This document shows, piece by piece, positions 1 through 10,562 of a stretch of DNA of 64,000 bases (positions are counted from its first letter, which is position 1; each line of letters begins with the position of its first letter). The translations under genes were made by a program, and so were the position numbers. The stretch is from Cardinalis cardinalis (Eukaryota; Chordata; Aves; Passeriformes; Cardinalidae), in NCBI GenBank assembly GCA_014549065.1, contig JACDOX010000217.1, positions 817,769-881,768 of the forward strand, read 5' to 3'. The notes under the pieces were generated by a model. The model made no database searches. It was not told the origin of the DNA and saw only the letters and a list, made by a program, of their open reading frames with translations.

Positions 1-1255
1 GTGCCCATAAGGACCAGGAAGGAGCACCCTGGCTTTCAGAGGGATCCTGTGCTCCACTCCTTTCCCTGCCAGCAGGGTGAACACCAAAGGCAGTGCACAA
101 GTGTCACATTCACAGTGCCATGGCCAGTTTGGGCTGGGAAATGCTGTGCACCTCCAGGCTCTGGTGCTCAGCCACTCCAAGGAGTCCTGCTTTAGGAAAG
201 AGAGTGTTTCCCAAGGCTGTAGTTGATTTTTCACAAGCAAGTTTGTGCACTGGCCAAGAGTGCTGACAGCTCCATGTTCAGCTGCAGTATATAATTTTCT
301 GTCATTTTGATTTATGCTCTTCTCTGTAACCAGAGCCCCATATGAGAAAAAAATCGGAAGGAGTCTGTCCTAAAGTTAGCTCAATGCTAACTTCTTCAAC
401 TGACCTAGCAAATTAAAGATATTTTTAGATTTTTATTATTATTATTATTTATTTCTGGAATATGAAAGAAGAAAGCATTAAAAGGTAACCTTCACTGTCA
501 GTTCTGTGACCTGCAGTTCCATGGGGCTGTTGTCACTGAGAGAGAAGCTGAGCTCTGCTCTTGGCTCAAGCTTCCACCTGCACCCAGTGCCCTTGTCCAG
601 GGAGGCTCTGACCCATCAAAGCAGTGCCCAGGAGACCAGGGCAGAGCTCCAGAGCACTGCTTCACCTCAGGGCTCCTTAAAACTCCCCGGGGCTGGTGTT
701 TCCCTTAGGAAAAAGCCCCAGTTCCCCAGGGAAGAGGCTGCTGTAGAGCCATGGGGTCTCTGCTCCCTCTGGAGAACAGAATAAGGGCTCATCCTCCAGC
801 ATTTGGCTTTGCCCAGGGGTTTTATGGCACAGCTCTCTCTTTTGCCTCTCTTCTGGCACCCAGACTCAGGCTCCCGAGTTGTTTTGCTGCATTTGGAGCT
901 TTGATTCTTGGCATTAGAGTTTGGGGGTTATTGCTTGCAGTTCCCTTTCTTGGGATGCTCCAAGAGCAGCCCTGAGCCAGAGGGGGGAGCAACCCCATCC
1001 CTTGGCTGTTCTTGTGAGCCACAAAATGCCTGTGAGACAAAGGAAGGGGCCACATGAAACAGGGATTGTGGNGGCACTGACAGGGACAAAAGCCCCACAC
1101 ACAGCCCTAGGAAAAGGCAGCAGAGCAGGGAAGTGTTTATTCCAGCTCTCTGCTGTCCTGCAGAGTTCAGACAGCTTTATTTATTGTGTTTTAATATTAA
1201 CTTCAGTGGAGCCAGGAGTGTGATGTGATCCCATGCTATTTGGGCAAATGGGGGT

Positions 1256-1402
1256 AAAAAAAAAAAAAAGTTATATATATTTATATAAATATATATTGTA
1301 TCTATATAAAAAATAAATCTATTATATGTATTAAATATATATTATAATATATATTTATTTTTATATATTTTGTGTATATATATTTATATATACATACACA
1401 CA
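1256..1402. repeat. AT-rich low-complexity tract
   Basis: An A-run is followed by about 130 bases built from TATATA, TTTATA and AATATA words, ending in a short ACACAC stretch. Much of it is self-complementary. It is simple-sequence DNA with no gene signal. Confidence 0.85.
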
Positions 1403-2267
1403 CCCCCTTTTCACAGGACACATTAAGTGTGTACAGGACTTTTCCTTGATGACTGGCATTTAGCAGCTGAGTTACAGATGGATTTCTGTGTAGTCAGCAC
1501 AGATATTAATCACAAAATCCTTTTAATAGATCAAAGAGTGCTGTGTAATTGAAAATTTCTTGTAGAAGTGTTCGTTTCAAGCAGTTCTTAGAATTTTCTC
1601 CTAATNTGTAATCTAGGAAAGGAACATTTTTCATTGTAAAATGCAAAGAGAAGTTTTGTTCATTGCTTTATTTAGTTCTCCACTCAAGGATTAGTGACAA
1701 GAAATTGATATTTTACTGTGTGCCCAGAGTTATTTTTGTGTTCATCAAAGCCACTTGGTTAAATCAGGAGTGAGCAATAATTACCACTGAAGGGATGGAG
1801 ACACACTGGATTTTTACTTGCTTTATGTGTGAAGGCTTTTCTCCATCAGCAAACTCTTTTTCAGTTGAGAAAAACATAAAAAATATCATAATAATTATTC
1901 TCATTGCTCCCTAGCCCTGTAACAAGATGGAATTGGGATATTTAAATAAAGACCCATCCACCCTTNAAATAAGATGCAGAGTTTGTTTCCTGGAGCCTGG
2001 TGCTGGGCATAGCTTTGCAGGTGACACAAGGAAAGATGAATATCAGCNGAAAATANAAAANTATTTCATTTTTCCTNGCTCATAGCCCANNTTTGCAGCA
2101 AGCAGAGCCTCAAGCACACAGTGTGGGCTTCCAGAAGAGGCCATGCCTTTGTGAGGAGCAGGGCTGAGAAAAGAGCAGGAAGGAAACAGCCCTGGGGAGC
2201 TTCAGTGCTGGGACAGAAGAAGTGATTTGGTGCTTGTACAGACAAGTGCTCACCAAATCCTGCACAT

Positions 2268-2290
2268 CATTAATAATAATAATAATAATC
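2268..2290. repeat. (AAT)n microsatellite
   Basis: About seven consecutive AAT units, with no wider context. Confidence 0.85.
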
Positions 2291-3234
2291 ATCTCTCTGC
2301 CTCCCCTGCATCCNGTGGGAAATGCATCTTCCCCACGGAGAGGCTGTGCTAAATAAAGGTTTGCCCTTCCCAGGGAGCAGGAGAGGTGGGAGGTGGACAT
2401 TTGGGCTGCCATCTCTCTCCCCAAGGAAGGTCATTAAGTGTATAAAGTACATATGTTTTCCCTTCAGCAGCTGTTGGGTTTCTCAGCCCAAGAGCCATAG
2501 CAGGACCACGAGGTTTGGAAAANTTCTGCCTCCCACATCTGCCCCTCTCCCCAGCAGCAGTGCTGCTAAATCAGCAAAATGGGATTGTGCAGCTGTGCCT
2601 CGTTAGGCCAGTGCTGCTAATTAAGCATTGGCAAAAAATGGCTTCAAGTCACTCTGCATTGGGGTGGTGACTTGGTGGAGGTTGAGGCTGAACCTTCTTC
2701 TGGTGGTGTTTCAAACCAGCACTGCTGGGTTTGCAAGAGATGGTGGTCCTNCAGAATTAAACCCTGGCAGAGCCTTCCTTTTCACTGAAGTGGTGTGAAG
2801 ACTTTCTGTGTCTCTAGGTTGAAAGGGAATAGTTCTTTTCTCTGCCTATTTCTAGATGAAAACTGTGGGAGGATAACTATTTGTAACTTTGTAGGGTCCC
2901 GGGCTTGCAGTGAGGTCCTTGCAGTGATCCCTGCCTGGTGCTGCTGTTGCCTGGATGAAGAAGTGCCATGTAAAATGCAGTGCATTGTCTTGGATTAGTT
3001 AATTAACTAATTGGAAATTCTCTTCCATTTGAGGTTTTGCAAAGTTTTGCTGAGCTCATTTGCACAAAGGACATAGGATCCACCTGGGCATGTGGGAAAG
3101 ACCTGGGTGTGGGAGAGAGAAAGGGGGAAAACAAACAGAAGAGGGAGGAATNTGAGTCAGGAATGGTGTGGCCAGAGGAGCAGGGAGGTCANTGTGCCCT
3201 GCACTGGGGAGGGCACACCTGGAGTGCTGNGCCA

Positions 3235-3682
3235 GCTCTGGGCCCTCAGCCTGGGAAGGACCTTGGGACACTGAGCACATCCAGAGGGGCTGGGAACACA
3301 AACCCTGAGAGGAGCCCCTGAGGGAGCTGGGGGTGCTCAGCCTGGAGAAAAGGAGACTCAGGGCTGCCCTCATCACTCCCTGCAGCTCCTGAAAGGTGCC
3401 TGTGCTCAGCTGGGGCTGGGCTCTGTCTCCAGCAGCACTGACACAACCAGAGCACACAGCACCAAGAGAAATACAGGTTGGATAGCAGGAAAATGTTTTT
3501 CACAGAAAGAGTGATAAAGTTCTGGAATGGCTGCCCAGGGAGGTGGTGCAGTCCCCATCCCTGGGTGTGTTTAACAAAGCCTGGATGTGGCACTGGGTGC
3601 CAGGATTTAGTTGAGGTGTTTGGGCTGGGCTGGGCTCGATGATCTTGAAGGTCTCTTCCAGCCTGGTCATTCTGGGAATTCT
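3235..3682 (+). mobile_element. CR1 LINE 3' fragment
   Basis: The sequence carries the familiar CR1 3' features in sense order: a segment coding for a line ending in GGAGCTGGGGGTGCTCAGCC, then a 'gaaaatgtttttcacagaaag' type block, and finally the 'gatcttgaaggtctcttcca' tail ending near 'attctgtga'. It is 5'-truncated, as almost all avian CR1 copies are, and lies just upstream of the last LHPP exon. Confidence 0.85.
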
Positions 3683-3803
3683 GTGAACCTCAGGGGTGCT
3701 CCACTGGCACTGCCTGGGCTCTGTGGGCAGCAGGATCACCAGGGACATGGGGGCTGTTTGGGATCCTGCCCTTGCTCAGCTGTGCCCCTCTCTCTCCTTC
3801 CAG

Positions 3804-3894
3804 GCCGTCCGATGAAAACCACCCCGAGGTGAAGCCTGATGCCTACGTGAACAACCTGGCTGAGGCCGTGGACATCATCCTCCAGGAGCTGTAA
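3804..3894 (+). CDS. LHPP: LHPP, last coding exon (C-terminus)
   Basis: This is the final exon of phospholysine phosphohistidine inorganic pyrophosphate phosphatase, a cytosolic HAD-superfamily enzyme. It follows a polypyrimidine tract and CAG acceptor (3790-3803). The first base completes a split codon, then 29 residues follow: PSDENHPEVK, PDAYVNNLAE, AVDIILQEL, and TAA at 3892-3894. From memory, the mammalian LHPP C-terminus has the same pattern (PSDE-HPEVK, a tyrosine-valine pair, DNLAEAVD, LLQ), so the match is specific. The catalytic HAD aspartates are encoded by upstream exons outside the window. The protein ends on a leucine and lacks the few extra residues I recall in the human protein. 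The gene converges on FAM53B. Confidence 0.93.
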
Positions 3895-4515
3895 ATCCCA
3901 GCAGGAACAGGGAAGAGCCCTCACATGCAGCCCCTCCATGGAACCACTTCATCCTCTCCCCCACCTCCATCTCACCTGAATGAACCCAGCCCAGCCTTGT
4001 CCAGGGTGGTGGGCACCCACCTTCCAAAATATTTCACATAATGGTACTAAAATGATCTACTGACCTCCCATCCAAGGGAGCACCAAACCTGCTGTCCTCT
4101 GGCAAGTCTTGAATGTCCTGCCCTTGGTGCCTGTGAGGGGCCTCAGCCTCNTCTGGGTGATGCTGGGGGGCTGTTCCCCCTTTTGATCTTTGCTTACCTG
4201 GGGAGGTGGGAAACAAGGAGCCCAAGCACCTCCTCCTGAATGGATTTACCAGTTTAACCCCCATGTCCTGTGCCTTTTGGGGTGCCTGTGTGGGATGGGG
4301 GCTGATGGAGGCCACCAAGCTCCTGTGTGTGCCTCGGGTGGCACAAAAGCCCTGGGGAGGGGGACAGCCCNACGTGCCTTGGCAAGGCAGGAGCTGTGGT
4401 TCTGCCAGGACCAGCCTGTCTGGAGCAGCCCCAGGAGGGGGCACAGGAATCAATAACACATTAGGGAATAACTGCACCATCCTGTCAGGAATAAACCCTG
4501 TCCTTTGGATCTGGC
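3895..4515 (+). other. LHPP: LHPP 3'UTR
   Basis: The region runs from the LHPP stop codon to just past the first consensus poly(A) signal. It has no interspersed repeat, unlike the DNA on either side, which fits a transcribed 3'UTR. The end is inferred from the signal; cleavage is expected about 10-30 bases after it. Confidence 0.65.
4490..4495 (+). terminator. LHPP: LHPP poly(A) signal AATAAA
   Basis: A canonical AATAAA lies about 600 bases after the LHPP stop codon. A T/G-rich stretch follows at about 4510-4540, as expected for a downstream element. It is the first canonical signal after the stop. Confidence 0.7.
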
Positions 4516-4811
4516 CTGTTTGTCATTGTGTTCTGTTGGATCAGCAGGGATATTTACAGGACCTGAAATGCTTTTCCCTGCCTGGAAAAGCTGGAAAAGG
4601 CCATGGGACTGATGGTCTTTGCCTTCCCTCTGCGGGGGGGTTTGTGAGCAGCCTGTGTGGGAGGGGTTGTGGGTTTCCTGCCTCTCCCCCTTAAAATCCT
4701 GGATGTGCAGTCCCTGAGCTCTTGGGCTGAGTCAGACACAGCTCCAGCTGAAAACGAACTTTTCACAAGGGCGTAGTGATAGAACAAGGGGGAACAGCTT
4801 CAAAAGGGCAG

Positions 4812-5045
4812 GTTTAGATTGGATTTTGGGAAGAAATTGCTCCCTGTGAGGGTGGGGAGACCCTGGCAGTGTTTGCCCAGAGCAGCTGTGTCTGCTTCAT
4901 TCCTGGAAGTTTCCAAGGCCAGGTTGGATGGGGCTGGGNGCAGCCTGGGACAGTGGAAGGTGTCCCTGCCCATGGCTGGGATGGAGTAGGATGAGCTTTA
5001 AGGTCCCTTCCAGCCCAAACCATTGTGGGATTCCAGGATTCTGTA
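4812..5045 (+). mobile_element. CR1 LINE 3' fragment
   Basis: Sense CR1 tail: 'gattttgggaagaaattgct', 'gccaggttggatggggctgg', a 'gtggaaggtgtccctgccca' block, then 'aaggtcccttccagccc' and 'attctgta' at the end. It lies between the LHPP poly(A) site and the FAM53B 3'UTR. Confidence 0.9.
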
Positions 5046-6779
5046 CNCACTGAACATCCCCTGGGCCTGATCCTGCCCCACATGCCTGCTGAGAATCTGC
5101 TGCACCAGCTCAGCCCCCTCCTGCTGCCAGGCCAGGCATGAGATTTGCCTTTTTTTGCTGATCAGAATAAGGATTTCTAAAAGGAGCTGCTCCCTGCCTC
5201 CAGGCATTGCAGCCCATCCCCTGGGATTTTGGTTTCTCCCCCTGTCAGTTTTGCAGTGCAGCTGTTGCAGCGTGTGTGGTAACACCTGGCCATGCTGCAC
5301 CTGGCAAGAGCATGGAAGGGGCTCAAAATGGGTCAAAACATTAAAAGATTAGGGGTTGTTCCATCNAGTCCTCTGCCCACCCTCACTGACACGTGGTAGT
5401 GTTTGCAAGGGTCACCTTTTAGAGGCAAAAGTCACCTTTTAATCAACATATCAGCAGCTCCATACCCTCTTGGGCTTTGGGCAAGACTGTTTGAGCTTTA
5501 ACCTGCTCCAGATCTCCAGGGGACCATGGAAATCATGTAATTATGTTTGTGTTACATATATTTCATATATATCCACACTCTCAGGCAGCATGTGCTGGCC
5601 ACTGTCTACATTCAGCCACTGCTCTCTGCCTCTGCATGCAGGAGGTAAAGGATAATTCCAGCTCTGTTTCCAGCAGTCCCAACAGCTGAAGATGACCCCA
5701 CTCACTGAAGGACACCAAAATGATGCTGCCTGTTTCTGGAGTGTTGGAACACTTGTTTTTCAGAGCTACCAGCTGGCCCTGGAGCTGCATAGCACCCCTT
5801 GGGGACNGCAGGGGAAAGGGGGCTGGGAATTAAGTTCTAATAAAATAAACTACATCTGGGAAAATGACCTTAGTGCAGTTTTTTGGGTCTGTTTTTGCAT
5901 CTTCTGTCCTCTGGGTAGTGGTTCAGCCAAAGTGTATGGTACTGTCAGCATCCACACACATGGAAGGATGCTGTAAACGCTGGTCAAACGTTCAGGCTGT
6001 GATGGATCACTGAGAATTTCTTTTTTAACCCCTAATTCTTCCCTTTTTTGTTCTATTACACTAAGCCTATCACTTCAATCTGATTAAGTTTAGGCAGATA
6101 AACATCCTGCCATCTGTCATGAAAGTTTTTACACTGCCTGCTGGAGGAAGTGCAGCCGTTTTCCTTTTTGGGTTGCAAGGGCTGTAGGGAGATACTGCCC
6201 TGTTTCCCCAAGAACTTCTTTAACACCCCCATGTGCCCTTGGCCTGCTGTGGGCTCTGAGTTTAGATTTGAGTTTAGATTTTAAGAGGCAGGATATTATG
6301 TTTGTCCTCAAACACAAAGNAAGAGGTGCTGCTTGGCACTTCAGTTTGCATTTTGTTGTTTNTATCTTTGGCTGTGTTACAGCTCAATGACAGGCTGGGG
6401 GAGAGGCATGGGAGATGTCCCCTTGCCATGGGGAGGGTGCAGTGTGTCTGTCTGCATGTGAATATCACAAAATGTTCATTTCTTGTGCACTCCATGGCTG
6501 GGACACCCTTCCTCCACAGACACCCCAAGGGAGGCTCCTGGTTGAGGGCTTTTCTGACCCCCACCCATTTTTTGGGACATCCCTTCCCAGCACCTATAGA
6601 GATGTCAAGGAGCTGCAGCCAGGAGAGGAGAGGAGGGGTCTCCATCAAACTCCAACCCCATCAGACTCCAACCAGTGCCACAACCCTGAGGGTCAGCAAT
6701 GTCCCCATGTCCCCAACCCCCCTGGACCTCACAGCCACACCTGGCCGCAGGGACAGCACAGAGAGTCCAGACACGGCTT
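5046..6779. other. Intergenic spacer between convergent LHPP and FAM53B
   Basis: No exon, RNA gene or clear repeat was recognised. The open frames are short and lack protein-family signal. The left end follows a CR1 copy; the right end is set by the most distal FAM53B poly(A) signal. Confidence 0.6.
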
Positions 6780-6794
6780 ATTGAACCAGGAAGC

Positions 6795-6800
6795 TTTATT
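6795..6800 (-). terminator. FAM53B: Candidate distal FAM53B poly(A) signal
   Basis: A - strand AATAAA, the most distal of several in the 3.5 kb after the FAM53B stop codon. Others near 7202-7207 and 7405-7410 would give shorter 3'UTRs. Confidence 0.5.
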
Positions 6801-7858
6801 TACACAGTAAAAGTAACAAGCAATTTCCTGAGATTGAGCTGCTCTAGTGCAATCAAGTCATGGAGGGGGCAGGAGCAGCCTCCTGGCCCGCCCGGGGAGG
6901 GGACACCTGGGGCAGCCCCTCCCGGGACACGCTCGGCCCGCGGCGCTTGTGCAATTGCCAGCGGGACTTGGCTACTACAGGTCATAGCTTCAGAAGGCTT
7001 TGTTTTTANTCTTCTTCCCATCTTTCTGCTTTGTTTTGTTTTGTTTTGTGTATTTTTTTTTATTTGGCCATCCTCTTCTTTTTCTTTCTCGAACACGGAA
7101 CCCACACACGCCGCAAAGCACTGCTACAATCCTAGAACATCCTACGTCAGTCTGTTTGCCTGGGCAGCCAGGAGCTTTAAACAATGCACTTGAAACACAA
7201 TTTTATTGGCCAAACAGGCTATGCTAGCACGTGGAAAAATTACAATCTATTTTACAAACACNTCTTTTCGTTGGTTTCTCTTTTTTTTCATGTACTCTTT
7301 CATAGGACAGGCTCAAAGAGCTACATCTGCAAAACACACAGCAAAACTCCCGTGTGCCTGCTAAGATTTTCTGTGTTAAAATCCTATTTTTTTTTCAGGA
7401 TGAAGAACCTTTATTGCTGCTGCCACAGCTTTGGTGTCTTCCCAAAACAGCTGCTGCCCAGACTGGGTCACACCTTGGACAAGCCACTGAGTCCCTTCAC
7501 AACAATGAACCTATTTTAGCTACCTAGCAAGGAATAACATCCCTTGTCTGCATATTACTTCAGTATCACATTCTGGCAGCCGGCAGGGGTTTGCTGGGGG
7601 GTTTGGGGGGCTCCCAAAACATCTGTGTAATAGGTGAAGTCCTTTACAAACCAAGAGCAAGACCCCCAGGGGATGCCCTGCTCTCCCACTGCCTAGGGGA
7701 CAGATCTCCTGACACCAGGGGAGCAACGCCACTTCTGACTTTACAATCAACAGGATGTCCCCTGAATCTGAGGCACATACTATATTATATTTAATATTTT
7801 TAATTACTTTATTTATATATATATTTATATATATATAAATCCACAAATGTTTTACCTC

Positions 7859-7861
<3 letters not shown>

Positions 7862-7890
<29 letters not shown>
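7862..7890. repeat. (AG)n microsatellite
   Basis: About 14-15 AG units, which read as (CT)n in the FAM53B transcript. Confidence 0.95.
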
Positions 7891-7893
<3 letters not shown>

Positions 7894-8112
7894 TTTTAAA
7901 AAGTAAGGCTTTCTTAAACTCAGAATAAGTACATGAAATCATACAAACCCAACAAGAAATACCCAACAGAACACCACTGTGGCCTCAAAACTGTCGCTAA
8001 CTGTAGTCTGTGCCTACGCCAACGTGCCCAGTCTAAGGCCATGACTCATTGGAGAAGCATTTTTAGTAAGGCAAACGGGTTGTGCTGAATGTAAACTGAA
8101 TGCTACGGCTAC

Positions 8113-8186
8113 GTCCAGGACAGCGGGGCCGTGGCCCGTCGGCCACCAGGTCCAGGACAGCGGGGCCGTGGTCCCTTGGCCACCTT
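8113..8186. repeat. 37-bp tandem duplication in the FAM53B 3'UTR
   Basis: Two adjacent copies (8113-8149 and 8150-8186) each begin GTCCAGGACAGCGGGGCCGT and end in GGCCACC, with a few differences in the second half. Both are GC-rich. Confidence 0.9.
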
Positions 8187-10253
8187 CCCACTCTGGGGGG
8201 TTAGCGTGGCACCAGGAGCAGCCCTTGGAAAGAAAACAGAAGCCCTTAGGAATTCCAGCCCTGGGGAGGCCCAGGTGAGAGCCCAGCTGGCGGCCAGACG
8301 TGNGTTTGGGTGAATTTGCCCTTTGTTGCTCAGCTGAGGAGGTGCCTGTGGCCAGCAGGAGCTGTGTGCCCCGAGACCAGGACCTGTCAGTGGTGGGGAG
8401 GGAGGGATGGAGGGAGCATCAGGAAGACTCAAAGCCAAGAACTTTGCTGTGAGGGTGCCACTGCAGGGGCACAGACAGAGGGGCAGCAGCCTGGGAAAAC
8501 ACTGGCGTGGCTGGACCCTCCACAACAGGAGGGATAAAAATTAACCCAGGATATATTTTTTTTCTAAGTGATGCATAAAGTGACACTTTAAAAGAGCTGG
8601 AGGGTTCTCCAAAATGAAAAGACATCCCTGTCATCCCCTCCCTGAATATCTGGGGCTTGCCCTGCTTGCCTGGAGGGAATGGACATGGCCATAGCCACCA
8701 GCAAAACCTCAGCAGTGCCAGGACAGGGGTAACAACCAATGGGTTCCACTGTGGTGGGAGATGCCACACANGTCCCAAACCACTGTGGAAAAAAGTGCAC
8801 TAACATAACCAGAAATGATGAATGAAACCTGTACCAGCAGCTCTCAGCCTTTCTGAGTTATGGACCCTCAAGGCATTGCCAGTGGGGCTGCTGAACCCCA
8901 TTAAAAATGTCCTGTCTTCAGCTGCTCTTGGTATCAATAATTTTTTTTTTCCTTTCTCAGGTTTGCAAAGCTCAGGAAGTGACCCCTGAGCTTGAAGGAG
9001 CCAGAAGAAGGAATCCAGAAGATGCTGGAAGCCATTTGTACAGCTTTCCTAGAGCTTTCCACAAACAAACAAATAATAATAAAAAAAAACAGCAGAGGGA
9101 GAAAAAAGAAATACGTGTCCTTCTAAACCTGTTAGCAAGTGGACAGCTTATTTTTAGCAAAGAGAATTCATATCGTACAACCATAATGGTCACCACTTTA
9201 TCTGTGCTTTAAAAAGGCACAGGAAGAGGAAAAGCTTTCAGTGCTGCTACCTGGATTTTCAGCCTTTTGCCAGCTGACTTTGTCAAGTAACCCCTCCACG
9301 ANGTGCCTCGGGCAGGCAGCCCTTCACAGTAAAGCCAAAAAAAAGGAGGGTGCCAGCCATGCCCCGAGTAGCAAAGTGGGCACAGCTGCTGGTAAATGGG
9401 TAAACAGCCCAGCCCTGCTCAAAACAGGGCGTTGGGAACCCAAATGAGGGTGGCACAGAGCCTGAGTAGGGGTTTTTTTTCCCAAAAGATTGAGAGAGGG
9501 TGGCTGGGAAGGAAAAAAATAGGGAAGGAAGGCATTTGAGCATCACTGTTCAGCACCGAGCAANCGCTGCTGCGGATGCTGCCCCACATGGGCCAGGGAT
9601 CTGTCATCAGGAAAAGGAAAACTAAAAATAAAGGAGTAAAAATCCAGCTCTTGCCATTATTAAATTTAAGNAAAACACTTCACTTGTGATTTCCTCCTCA
9701 CAGCACTGCCAGGGACGTGGGGAGCGAGGGGGTACTGAGGCCACACGGGATGCGGCCAGAGGAAAGGAACCGTGGCCACCCCGGTGCCGCCAGCCAGTGC
9801 TCNGTTTGCAAATCTCAATATTCTGCTTTCCCCCGCTCTCTCCAGTCCCAGGGGTGGTGGTTTCTCCTTGTGCACCCCTTTCTGAACTAGCACAGGTGGG
9901 ACCTGTGGGAGCATGACCAGCTCCATCAGCTCCACCCCTATCCTGGCAAAAGCCATTTACTCGTGGATTCTGAGATTTTGGCGATCCCCGTGCCTGGTTT
10001 CCCTGTGGGACAGGCACTTTCCTCNGCCTGGCTGATCTCTGGCTACAGTAGTTACAAAGAATTTCAAGATTTACACACGCATGCACACGAATTCCTCTAA
10101 ATACCTGATGAAATTTTGGCAAAGCTGCTTGGTCCCCTCCAGCTGGCNGGAGGGGAGCAGTGACAGGATCCCACAAACTCGCTGCCAACCAGGACCCCTC
10201 CCTGGCTCTGCTGGCAGCCCTCAGAGCCCAGGGCGGGAAGAGCTGCTCCCTCC

Positions 10254-10562
10254 TCAGTTGTTCTCNATCTGCTCGATGTCTAGCTCGCCGTCCAGCTGGA
10301 AGAGGCTCTCTGTGCTCCTCCAGGCCGCCCTGTGCTCCTCCTTGGCGGCGCCCTCCTCCTCCTCCTCACAGGACAGGTCGTCCCTGCTGGCCCGGCGCTC
10401 GTGGGGCCGGGCCCGGGGCGGCTCCGGGACCGGGGTGCAGGCGGGGGTCCGGCCCGGCATCACCTCCGGGGCCGCCGCCCATGCCTGAGGGCCCGGCAGC
10501 CGCTGGGAGCCGTCCTCGGCCGTGCTGCTGAGGCAGGTGAGGCTGTTGAAAGTCTGGCGGTT
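10254..10562 (-). CDS. FAM53B: FAM53B coding exon 4 (last; C-terminus)
   Basis: The terminal coding exon encodes residues 273-374 and a TGA stop. It follows a - strand acceptor (TTCCTCTGCAG, AG at plus positions 10563-10564) and begins in phase 0. It starts NRQTFNSLTCLSS, continues through a Pro/Arg-rich stretch with PACTPVPEPP, then an acidic run of five Glu (residues 338-342), and ends with the family-typical LDIEQ-ENN. One N falls in the codon between Q and E, where I would expect Ile by family comparison. The C-terminal motif makes the assignment firm. The Pro/Ala/Arg-rich middle is low-complexity and likely disordered. Confidence 0.95.
   Translation of the reverse strand, partial: NRQTFNSLTCLSSTAEDGSQRLPGPQAWAAAPEVMPGRTPACTPVPEPPRARPHERRASRDDLSCEEEEEGAAKEEHRAAWRSTESLFQLDGELDIEQXENN

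Larger units (their letters stand above)
1..3803 (+). other. LHPP: Presumed last intron of LHPP
   Basis: No exon was recognised here. The region is assigned to LHPP only because the last LHPP exon begins with a splice acceptor at its right end, so an upstream exon must lie further left, outside the window. It contains an AT-rich tract, a short AAT microsatellite and one CR1 fragment, listed separately. The other open frames are short and carry no family signal. The intron assignment is inference. Confidence 0.6.
6780..10253 (-). other. FAM53B: FAM53B 3'UTR (inferred extent)
   Basis: This stretch follows the FAM53B stop codon on the - strand. It contains no recognisable CR1 copy in about 3.5 kb, whereas flanking DNA has one every few kb, which suggests a long conserved 3'UTR. 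Several AATAAA signals occur on the - strand (plus-strand TTTATT near 6795, 7202, 7405 and 7806), so alternative poly(A) sites are likely. It holds an AG microsatellite and a 37-bp tandem duplication. The distal end is a choice based on the last signal, not proven. Confidence 0.6.

Noticed and set aside
1..3800. Search for the preceding LHPP exon
   Set aside because: No segment matched the expected LHPP sequence upstream of the last exon with valid splice sites, so it is probably left of the window.
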